From CAZDVQ01 sp964508975 (GTDB taxonomy: Bacteria; Bacteroidota; Bacteroidia; Chitinophagales; Saprospiraceae): a stretch of 64,000 nt of DNA. A program made the position numbers and the translations under genes. The notes beneath the pieces were generated by a model. The model ran no database searches. It was not told the DNA's origin and saw only the letters and a program-made list of their open reading frames with translations. Shown in pieces: positions 33,979-43,900 of the stretch. The stretch is from positions 1 through 64,000 of the forward strand of contig CAZDVQ010000014.1 in the NCBI GenBank assembly GCA_964508975.1. Direction: 5' to 3'. Within the stretch, counting starts at the first letter, position 1; every line of letters begins with the position of its first letter.

Positions 33979-34789
33979 CCCTTTTGACCTGCGGAGCAAG
34001 GGCCAAACGGAACCCAAAGTCGGAGTACCTACGGTCTGGCGCGGTGCTGCCGCGATGCGAGGGGCGGCAGTACCAAGCGATGCCCCAATAGTGACCGCCG
34101 CGCAACACAGGGCCCTGCCCTTCACTAGGGCCTTTAGGGTCGCTGCTGTCCTTCAAGTCGTAGCTGTTAGCGTACCAGTCCTCACACCATTCTCGTACGT
34201 TTCCGCTCATATCGTGTAAACCTAGGCTGTTGGGCAGTAACAAGCCTACTGGTCTAGGCTTTACGTTGTTGTTTTTATCATACCAGCCGACCTCTTCCAA
34301 CAGGGAGCTGCCACAATAGGTGTATTTTTTTTGTTTGGGGCCACCTTTGGCGGCGTATTCCCATTCCGCCTCGGTAGGCAGGCGGTAGCCTTGGCCTTTT
34401 TTATAGCCGCAGCGCTTATTCAACTCTGTACAAAAGGCTTGTGCATCATCCCAAGAGACCGTTTGCACCGGGCAAGCTAAGTCACTTTTAAAAGTTGACG
34501 GGTTCTTTCCATCCATCACGGCTTCATACAAAGCCTGGGTTACTTGGAACTTCGCCATGTAAAAAGGGCTTATGCTCGTTTGGCGCAGCGGTTTTTCATC
34601 GTCGAAGGCATCTTGGTCGGTACTGCCCATAGTGAAATTACCACCTGGCACATACAGTAGTTGGTGGTACAGGGCGGGGTTATCCAGCAGGTCCTGTTCA
34701 TATTTGTTGTTGGCTTGGTGGGTATGGGCTGTTTTGGGTTGAGTAGCCATATATAATACAATGTAAGGTTGAAATAATGGTTTAAGCAT
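33974..34789 (-). CDS. Formylglycine-generating-enzyme-like (SUMF1 fold) protein
   Basis: 271 aa with an FGE/SUMF1 domain at about residues 45-265: MGSTDQDAFDDEKPL, RLPTEAEWEYAAKGG (136-150), MSGNVREWCEDWY (194-206) and the C-terminal RGGHYWGIAWYC (230-241) with FGFRLA. Classical FGE uses two Cys in the motif GGSYMCHRSYC; here the first is Gly236 and only Cys241 remains, so sulfatase-type oxidation is unlikely as such. It lacks a signal peptide. The ORF start overlaps the LRR-Roc-COR-TIR stop by 8 nt (ATGCTTAA), which suggests translational coupling. An alternative ATG at 34750 (MATQPKTAH) lies 31 bp after that stop. SUMF1-fold proteins are known components of bacterial conflict systems with TIR and STAND modules; a role there is inference from context. 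Confidence 0.82.
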   Translation of the reverse strand: MLKPLFQPYIVLYMATQPKTAHTHQANNKYEQDLLDNPALYHQLLYVPGGNFTMGSTDQDAFDDEKPLRQTSISPFYMAKFQVTQALYEAVMDGKNPSTFKSDLACPVQTVSWDDAQAFCTELNKRCGYKKGQGYRLPTEAEWEYAAKGGPKQKKYTYCGSSLLEEVGWYDKNNNVKPRPVGLLLPNSLGLHDMSGNVREWCEDWYANSYDLKDSSDPKGPSEGQGPVLRGGHYWGIAWYCRPSHRGSTAPDRRYSDFGFRLALAPQVKRE

Positions 34790-37625
34790 CCAGCTTGCCG
34801 GTGTGCTGGGATTCGAGTAAGTGTCTAATTTCCTGTATAATCAGGGTATAAACATCGTCGGGGTTGGGGTAGTCCGTCACCCATTCCAAGCTCTTGCGTT
34901 GGGCATGGGGGCGGTTGGTAGCCGCCTTGGTTTTATTGTCGCGGGGTAGAAACTGTACTTCATTAAAATGAAAGCCTTTATGGTCGCACCGGCGCAGGCG
35001 TACGGGGATGATCGTCACGGGGTCGTTTATATCCTCGTGGCGTTTCAGGGCTATTTTGTACTCGTGGTTCCAGATGTAATCAGAGGCCAAGAAATCGGGG
35101 CTTAGCATAAAAATAATAATGTCGGCCTGTTCCAGTTGGGTTTGAATCTCCTTGTTCCAATCATCGCCGGGCAGTATTTTACGGTCGTACCAAGTATCAA
35201 TTAAGCCCTGGCGTTTAAGCATAGATTGGTGTACCAAGAAATCGTTCACGTGGTCCTCGTCTTTATGCGAATACGAGAGGAAAACCTTCTTGGGTGTGGC
35301 CTTACTGTCCGACAGCAAGTAGTGGTGCCAAGCGTCAAGGCTTATGTATGGCTGGCTTTCGGCTTCACTGCCCTGGCGTTTAAGCGCTTCTACGCGGCTT
35401 TGTTTTTGTTGTAGTTGAGCTTGAATACTTTCCACGTAGGCAAAGCGCTGCTCATCGGTGGATATGGCCAAGCCTTGTTGGTATGGATTACTTTTGGGCA
35501 TGCATTGGTTGAGTTCTTCGGCGTTTTGGGGTATTTTATCTGGGAATTCATTCCGGGCCATGATTTCAAAAAGGTATTTACCTACTTTAAACTTATGTTG
35601 GCCTTCTTGTACCCTGAATTTAATAGATTTTTTCTCTTCGTGAGCATACACCAGCACCTGCAAGCCCAGCAGTTTAAATACCACGCCGTAGCGCCAGTAG
35701 TTTTTATCATCCGAGGCTTGGGCAAAGCTGGCAATCATGCTAAACACCGCGCCCAGGTGAAAGTAATCTTCAAAGTACAAGGTAAAGCTCAAGGGCATAA
35801 CCGCCTCTAAAAAGGAGAACAGGGAGCCCGTGGGCAAGGGGTTCAAGTACTGAGGTGCTACAAACTGCCGGGGGGCAGTGGCGGTGGTATCGGCTTGCTT
35901 CAATTCAAAAATCAACTTGAAATACAGCATAATGGCCAAGTATTCTTCTACTTGCTGGTGTAAGTCAGTTTTGTCCAATTTGGACGTTTTCGTTTCATTC
36001 AATACCTTTTCAAGTTGAGTGGCCATATCCTCCGAGCTAAATTTACCCGTGGAAGCCTCCAGCATTTCTTTATCCAAAATTGCGTAAATACGGCGGGCCA
36101 GTTGCGGTGGGTTGAGGTATATTTTATCCTCAAAACCCGGTATTTTTTCAAAACGGCGTATAGCCCCCACGTTTTCGAGGAAGCTAAATAAGCCGGCAAG
36201 GCTTCGTTGACCCTCAGGCAAATCTTCATTTAAGTCTCTTTCCCGGTGTAACTGAGGAATTTTATCCCTGAATATTTGTTTAAACTCATCTAAGTTGACG
36301 TGTATAGGTAAAATCACATCATTACCAAGAATATCATTCTTGATTTCATCGTAATATTCAGGAATTGTTGCCTGCATAACTGTCTGTCCAACAATAGAAT
36401 CAAGCAGGTCATCCTTGAAATTTTCCCAGGCTCTTTTATACCGCTGCTCCTTATATTTATTAGCATCTCCTGCTAGTAAAGCCCCCGCAGCACCTTTAAC
36501 AGAAAGAGAATAAACATGATTTTGCAAAATATTGTACCCTTTTAATTTCTGGCTGTCAAACCCGACAAGTTCATTAGCATCCACTTTAGATTGTATCAAA
36601 AGCGTAGGCATCGGGTTTTCCTTGGCAAAAAACCTCACTGCTCCTAACCAATAGGCGTAGCCTTCTATTTCGGCCTCATTCGACCAGAGAACGATATAAA
36701 AGTTATTTTCTTGTAGAAACAATTGGTGTGTACCATGGTAATAATCTTGCCCACCATAATCCCAGAAGCGTATATCGTATTGTTTATCGTTAATAATAGG
36801 ATTCCATTGATGGACTTCTATGCCATGTGTACGGTCATCAATATCTATATCTTCCCATGCTCCATGAATTAAATAATGCAGCAGCGTTGTTTTACCCGCC
36901 TTACCCCAACCTACTATATTCACTTTTAGTGCATTGTAATCCTTAGTTTTTGTCAACGTAAACGGTATTTTCGTCCCTATATCAACAGGAACGGAAGATA
37001 CCTCCCTCAAGTAAGCCTTCAGGGCATTTAAGTCATTTAAGTCCCTGAGCACAGTTCTAATATTTTTAAAGTTAGTACCAGGGTCTTCGGGTTTGGACAA
37101 ATTAGCAAAGCGCAATTTTGGGCTGTGTACCAAACCTACTAAGGTTTCAATATTAATTATTTCAACCAGGCAGCCTGTTAAGTCGATATATTCTAAAACA
37201 GGTAACGGATAACCGTAGGTTTCGATGTACGAAATACCCGAATCTGCTAAATCTATCCACTTCAAATCTGGGAGTTCTTTAGGAAAAGATAATGATTTTA
37301 CACTTTTGGAATTGCGCAGTGAAAAATACTCTAAACTTCTAATATCTAAAGCTAGATTAATTTCTGTAGACTTCTGACTTGATGCGGTTATCTCACTCAA
37401 ATTCAATGCTTTGAGCCAACGAAAACCATGAAAAAGATCCCAAACATCCTTAAGTTCCCCCTCAAACCCTCTCAAATTCAGGGCAATGACCTGGCCATCT
37501 TCGTCGAGGGCATAAGAGTTTTGTCCGTCATACACAAAACAGTCCATAAGCTCGTCTTCTTGACGTAGGCTTATGTTGTATTCCAGGAGTAGGTTTTCCA
37601 GTTTTTGCAGTGGTGTCTCGGCCAT
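34782..37625 (-). CDS. LRR-Roc-COR-TIR protein (ROCO-type GTPase with TIR)
   Basis: A 947-aa cytoplasmic multidomain protein. Residues about 40-200 are leucine-rich-repeat-like (LKALNLSEI, LKWIDLADSG, LEYIDLTG). A Roc GTPase spans about 230-410: P-loop GWGKAGKT (239-246), DYGGQ (289-293), and QSKVD (345-349) in the G4 position. A COR-like region follows (about 430-720), then a polar helix (EQRFAYVESIQAQLQQKQSR) and a TIR domain (780-937) with VFLSYSHKD, the BB-loop-like region WYDRKILPGDDW and SPDFLASDYIWNHE, where Glu855 sits in the NADase catalytic position. The architecture fits an LRR sensor, a GTPase switch and a TIR effector. The enzymatic activity is not demonstrated. It is the first gene of a two-gene unit with the FGE-like gene. 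No signal peptide. Confidence 0.88.
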   Translation of the reverse strand: MAETPLQKLENLLLEYNISLRQEDELMDCFVYDGQNSYALDEDGQVIALNLRGFEGELKDVWDLFHGFRWLKALNLSEITASSQKSTEINLALDIRSLEYFSLRNSKSVKSLSFPKELPDLKWIDLADSGISYIETYGYPLPVLEYIDLTGCLVEIINIETLVGLVHSPKLRFANLSKPEDPGTNFKNIRTVLRDLNDLNALKAYLREVSSVPVDIGTKIPFTLTKTKDYNALKVNIVGWGKAGKTTLLHYLIHGAWEDIDIDDRTHGIEVHQWNPIINDKQYDIRFWDYGGQDYYHGTHQLFLQENNFYIVLWSNEAEIEGYAYWLGAVRFFAKENPMPTLLIQSKVDANELVGFDSQKLKGYNILQNHVYSLSVKGAAGALLAGDANKYKEQRYKRAWENFKDDLLDSIVGQTVMQATIPEYYDEIKNDILGNDVILPIHVNLDEFKQIFRDKIPQLHRERDLNEDLPEGQRSLAGLFSFLENVGAIRRFEKIPGFEDKIYLNPPQLARRIYAILDKEMLEASTGKFSSEDMATQLEKVLNETKTSKLDKTDLHQQVEEYLAIMLYFKLIFELKQADTTATAPRQFVAPQYLNPLPTGSLFSFLEAVMPLSFTLYFEDYFHLGAVFSMIASFAQASDDKNYWRYGVVFKLLGLQVLVYAHEEKKSIKFRVQEGQHKFKVGKYLFEIMARNEFPDKIPQNAEELNQCMPKSNPYQQGLAISTDEQRFAYVESIQAQLQQKQSRVEALKRQGSEAESQPYISLDAWHHYLLSDSKATPKKVFLSYSHKDEDHVNDFLVHQSMLKRQGLIDTWYDRKILPGDDWNKEIQTQLEQADIIIFMLSPDFLASDYIWNHEYKIALKRHEDINDPVTIIPVRLRRCDHKGFHFNEVQFLPRDNKTKAATNRPHAQRKSLEWVTDYPNPDDVYTLIIQEIRHLLESQHTGKLDA

Positions 37626-37786
37626 AAGTATTTGTTGTTACATCCCGTTTAAAGCGTTATGCAATATTAAGGAAAAAGGCACAGTGGTGGTGTTTTTTTT
37701 CGCCAGAACCTTGATATATTGGTATGAGTTATTGAGCCGCCAGGTTGAGTGGCTCAACAGCTGGAATGTCTCGCATGACTTTAGCG

Positions 37787-37913
37787 CCAGCGATGTGCAG
37801 GGGTGGCGCAACGCGCCAGACCGAGCCCAAAGGGCGAAGGGCCGAGCGAACAGCGAGCCCCGAAACGTAGCGACCCCCAGTTCCGCAAAAGCGGGGCTGG
37901 GGGTGGCGCCATA
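37787..37913 (+). repeat. GC-rich structured intergenic element, type C
   Basis: CCAGCGATGTGCAGGGGTGG, GCGCAACGCGCCAGACCGAG, CCGAGCGAACAGCGAGCCCC, then GGGGGTGGCGCCATAAAAA. A palindrome GAGCCGCCAGGTTGAGTGG (near 37734) is adjacent and matches the 16716-16742 palindrome. Confidence 0.85.
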
Positions 37914-37934
37914 AAAAAAACTAAAAATGTCTTT

Positions 37935-40900
37935 CTATTTAATCAGCGAAACATCGCCTTTGTACTGGAGTGTAGAGCCGTCAACAAACTCAATATCAAC
38001 TACATAGATAAATACGCCGTTGTTCATGGGTTTGCCTTTCAGGTTACCGTCCCAGCCGAAAGCAGGATCGCCAGGCATGAAGTTTTGGGCCTGGTGCACC
38101 AACTCGCCCCAGCGATCGAATACCAAGAAGCTGCTCACGCCAGATACCCCTACGCCACCGTACACCATGAAGATGTCGTTGAGGCCATCACCGTTTGGCG
38201 TGAAGGCTGTAGGGATGTACACGTTACGATCGCGGGTTACTTCAACCAGCACGGCATCGTTGGCGGTACAACCATTCGGGTCGGTAACCAAGATGGTATA
38301 AGTAGTACTTTCAACCGGGTTGGCCACAGGGTCGAGGCATGTGGTGCAATCCAGTGCAGTGCTTGGCGTCCAGAGGTAAGTGCTGCCAAATGGCGCATCG
38401 AATACCATGGCCGATAGCTGCGTTTCTTCACCCATCTGGATGATCACATCAGCGCCAGCGTCAACCACAATTTGATCAGGCTGAGTAACCGTTGTGCTCA
38501 CGGTGAGCGTACAACCGTTAAAGTCGGTGAACAAGAGGCTGTAAGCACCCGCTGTAAGTCCGTCATATTGATAACCATCCGACACGTCCTGGAACGTGGC
38601 GCCGCCGTTGAGGGCCACGCTGTAAGGCGGTTGACCTCCGTACAAAGTATCAATGATGATGCGGGCATCAGCATCGGCAAAACAAGTAGCATTGAGGGTT
38701 TCAAGGCTAGCAACAATTGGTGCAGGTTGCGTCAAGGTATCGAATGCCACGGTGCTACATGCGTTGGCATCGGTAACCGTAACAGAGAACGGTCCAGCTT
38801 CAAGTTGTAGTGCAACAGCATCCGTCTCGCCATTTGACCATGCATAGCTGTATGGTGCGGTACCACCTTGTGGGAACACCTCGGCGCTGCCGTCGTTTCC
38901 ACCAAAGCAGCTCACGTTTTGATTGACCGAAACCGTACTGCTGATAGCGCTAGGCTGTGTAACCACGATACCCGAGATAACGGTAGAACAACCATTGGCA
39001 TCGGTAACGCTAACGCTGTAAGTACCTGCTGCCAAATTCTGGGCAGATGCTGTAGTTTGACCATCGCTCCAGAGGTAGGTGTAAGGAGCGGTACCACCAA
39101 ATGGATTCACGGAAATGAAGCCTGTATTATCCCCATTACACAAGGTTGGCGTAGCCAACACATTGGCCAAAATAGGCGCTGGTGATACAACCGAGAAGAA
39201 GTTCTCAGCCGTACAGCCATTGGCATCAGTAACGGTAACCGTGTAAACGCCTGCGGCTAAACCTGCGCGGTATTGACCAGTGTTGCCATCGTTCCAGGTG
39301 TACGTTACGTAAGGTGGCGTGCCACCGCTAGCCTGTACCACGATAACGCCATCAGATGCGCCGTAGCAGCTCACATCGACCAAAGTCAAGGTATCAACAA
39401 TAAGCGGCGTAGGCTCGCCCAATGTTGTAGATGCAGTTGCGGTACAGCCGTTAGCATCGGCAGCAATAACGGTGTAGTTACCCGCACATAGATTGGTAGC
39501 TGTTTGTGCTGTTGTACCATTGCTCCAGTCGAAACTGTAGGTACCAAACGGTATGCTGATACCACCAGAGGCCACTGCAACAGCAAAACCATCGCAACCA
39601 CCATTACAGCCAGGATCTTGCTGACCCGTAATGTTGACCAAAACCTGTGTTGGCTGAGTTAAAGTTACGGTTGCAGAATCGCTACAGCCATTGGCATCGG
39701 TGATGGTAACATTGTAAGTACCAATTGGTAGATTTAGGTTATTAGGGATACCAACTGAGTTACTCCAAGCATAGTTGTATGGCGCAGTACCACCTGTGCC
39801 TACAGCAGTGATGCTACCATCGGAGGCTCCGAAACAACTGATTGGGAAACCGTTGTAGTTAGAGTTGGTGGTAATACTAGCTTGTAGTAAAGTAGGCTCT
39901 GTAACCGTGGCGCTTGTACTTACGGTACAACCGATATTATCGGTAACGACAACGCTATAAGTACCTGCTACTAAACCGGTTGGGTCTTGAACCGTTGCGC
40001 CATTTGACCAGAGGTATGTGTAGTTCAATAAACCACCAGTTACGGTGAGGTTAATAGCACCATTAGAGCCTTGGAAACAACTTACGTTGGTTACCGTGGT
40101 AGATGCAATGAGTTGAGCTGGAACGTTCACCACGATATCGTCGGTACCAGTACAACCGTTTTGGTCGGTTACCGTCACCACGTATGTAGTGTTTACGATT
40201 GGGCTCACCACGTGGCTAGCGCCAAGGCCGAGGCTATTATTCCAGTTGAAAACATAAGGCGGTAGGCCACTGGTGGCTGTCACGTTTAAGTTAGCAGAAG
40301 AACCGTAGCAGATAATGGTGTCCAAGCCTGCATTTGGAATTGGGTTGGAGTTGACAACAACCGTTTTACTATCAGATAAACTACAACCAAGAGCATCGGT
40401 AGCGGTTACACTGTAGGTAGTCGTTACCAAAGGACAAACATTTTGTACAGGGCCGTTACCAATGAGCAAGTTGTCCCAAGCATAAGTGAAAGGAGCGGTA
40501 CCACCGGAGGTAATCGTTGCCACGAGTGGCGCACAGAAACCAACACAGATGGCGGTATCCGGACCAAGACTAACTTGCGGTAGTGTATTAATTGTCACGA
40601 CAACAGAATCTGTAGAAGAACAACCGTTACCATCGGTTACGGTTACGTTGTAGGTAGTGGTTACAGCAGGCGTAACGGTATGTGTAGCACCGGCGCCAAG
40701 GCCATTGTCCCAGGTAAAGGTAAATGGTGCTGTACCTTGTGTAACTGTAGCCGTAAGTGTAGTAGACAAACCGGCACAAATAGCTACGTTAGCCCCGGCA
40801 TCAGCCACTGGAGCATCGTTTACAATAGCAGTAGTGGTAGTGCTTGCGGTACACCCATTGATATCGGTAACCGAAACGTTGTATGTGCCGTTGGCGGCTA

Positions 40901-43900
40901 GGCCAGCATTCGCCACGAAAGTAGTGTCACCTGTTCCGGAGAAACTATTAGGGCCAGTCCAGGTATAGCTAGTTCCGCCACCGCCGTATAGGAAGAGCGT
41001 ATCGAATTCGCAAACAGGGCTATTAGAGCTAGCTGTAGGCGTTACGAAATTAACGGTTACATCAACATCTATGGTGCGTAAGCAGAACGGTGTAAAGGCG
41101 ATATCGTCGAGGGCGAAGTCGTTACCACCAGTGGTGGTATTTTGGTTCACGATACAAAGTTGAGCCGTAGTTGAAGCACCAGAGTTCCATGTATCATAGA
41201 ATTGAGCCCATTGGCAGTTGACACCTGGCGCTGTAAACGATGGTCCAATTTGAACGCCGTTTACGAAGAACTGTAAAATAGCGGGGCTACTAGCCACGAC
41301 AGATTGTACCCAAGTAGAGAAGGCATAATCAGAGTTTGGTGCTACCGTGATGGTTTGACACCAAACATTGCGGTTTGGCGAGCCTGCACCATTGACAACC
41401 ATCTGGTTACCAGCACCTGTGGTATGATCAGGGCATGGGGCAAAGCCTGTATGGCCACTGGTTGGGTTAGCGATGATACCGTAGGTTGATTCCGGCGTGA
41501 GGTCGGTAGGGCTACTAATATAGTCAGAAGTAAACCCAACATTCCCTTGGTTGAAGTTTCCATTGTTCACCAAGTTATTCCCTACCTGAAGTACAGTGGC
41601 TGTATATGTAGTGGTAGTTGTTGGTGTTGCTACTGTTGTTGCAGCAGTAGTTGTGGATAATGTAGCGGCAGGAGCCCAGGTAATATCCAGGATATTATCC
41701 CCTGTAACTGTAAGGGTTGCTGAGCTGCCGAGACAGATAGCAGTATCGTTAGAGATGCTTAACTGAAGTACCGTGACTACGGTTTGGTCGGTACCAGTAC
41801 AACCGTTAGCATCGCTCACGGTAACGGTATATGTTGTGGTTACGGTAGGGCTTACCGTTTGTGTTTGTCCGGCACCCAAACCGTTATCCCAGTTATAGGT
41901 AAAGTTGGGTGTACCCGAAGTTGTGCTTGCTGTAATTGTTGTACTTGCAGCACAAAGCAATTGGTCAGGTATAGCCGTAACGATAGGGTTGGCATTCTCC
42001 ACCAAGGTGAGTGTTGTTGTTGCTGTACACAGATTACCATCGGTAACGGTAACGTTGTAAGTACCTGCTGGCAAAGAAGATAAATCTTGCGTGGTTGCAG
42101 CATTACTCCACAAATAAGCGTAAGGCAGTGTGCCACCTGTTACCCCGAGGTCTATAGCATTGTTGTTCAAACCAACACAACTTACCTGCGATTGCGTGAT
42201 GGTCAGTTGTAAAGCAGTAGGCTGAAGAACAGTTGCACTCGTTGTTGCGGTACAGCCATTAAAATCAGTAACGGTAACCGTATAAGATCCAGCGATAAGC
42301 GTACTTAGCACATTAGATGCTTGCGCGCCTGTACCTAGGTTGTAGCTGTATGAAGGCGTACCTCCTGTAGCTGTTACGATTATCGAGCCATCATTACCAC
42401 CGAAACATTCAACGCTATCTTGAACAGAAGAAGCAGTCAGTACTGTAGGTTCAAGCACTGAAATGGTTGCAGAAGTGGTGCAAGCATTTAAATCTGATAC
42501 CGTCACAGTATATGAGCCTGCTGTCAAGCCACTAAATACATTAGACAGTTGGAAGCCTGCCCCAATGTTGTATTGGTAATTCAACGTGCCCCCTACAGCC
42601 GTTACGGTAATAGAACCATCGTTGGCCCCAAAACAATTAACTGAATCTTGTACGACACTTGCCGACAACACTGCTGGTTCAAAAACACTTTGATTTAAGG
42701 TAAAAGTACATCCGTTACCATCGGTAACCACGATGCTGTAAGGGCCGGCAGCCAAGCCTGTAAATACACTTGATGCTTGGCTTCCAGTACCACGGTTGTA
42801 GCTATAAGGCAAAGTACCTCCGGTAGCAGTTACCGTGATTGAACCATTACTTTGGCCAAAACAGTTTACACTATCTTGTACAGCAGTAGCCCCCAGTTGG
42901 GTAGGCTCAAGAACGGTTTGAATTACTTGAACCGTACAGCCATTACCATCCGTAACCGTAATGGTGTAGCTACCCGCTGCCAAACTTGTAAACAGGTTTG
43001 ATGCTTGTGCCCCAGCACCACGGTTATAACTGTAAGGAAGTGTACCCCCTGTGGCAGTTACCGTAATAGAACCATCGGCAGCACCGAAACATTCTACACT
43101 ATCTTGAACTGCCGTAGCCGAAAGTTGAGTTGGTTCGAGCACCGTCGAACTCGTCGTGGCGGTACAGCCGTTAAAATCGGTAACCGTAACCGTGTAAGTG
43201 CCAGCAGTAAGGGTACCTAGCACATTGGAGCCTTGTGCTCCAGTACCTAGATTATAACTATATGTAGGTGTTGCTCCTGATGCCGTAACGGTGATTGAAC
43301 CATCATTCCCGCCAAAGCACTCTACGCTATCTTGTACAGATGAAACGACAAGCGGTGTTGGTTGAAGCACTGTAATCGTTACCGTTGTAAAACACGCATT
43401 GACATCGGTAACTGTAATGGTATAGCTACCAGCCGTTAAGCCTGTCAGTACGTTGGACGTTTGGGCGCCTAAACCTAAATCATATTGGTAGACGGGTGTT
43501 CCTCCGCCTGCTGTTACTGTGATAGAGCCATCGTTGCCTCCGTTACAGTTTACAGAATCTTGAACGGCAGAAGCTACAAGTAAAGCGGGTTGTGCAATGA
43601 CGATGCTGATGCTATCTTGGCAGCCATTAACATCCGAAACCGTGATACTGTAAGTACCTGCGCTTAAACTGCTTGCACTGACACCGCTCGACACGTTAGG
43701 ACTCCAAGTATAGGTATGCGCTCCTGTTCCGCCTGTAGCATCCAGCAAAATAGAGCCGTTGGCACCACCGAAGCAACCAGTAACGTCAGATGAATCCAGG
43801 AGTACCATATCGAGTATGGCTGGTTCAAAGATATCTTGGCATATAGTTGAGCTACAACCATTACCATCTGTGACAGTAACGCAGTAATTACCCGGAGAAA

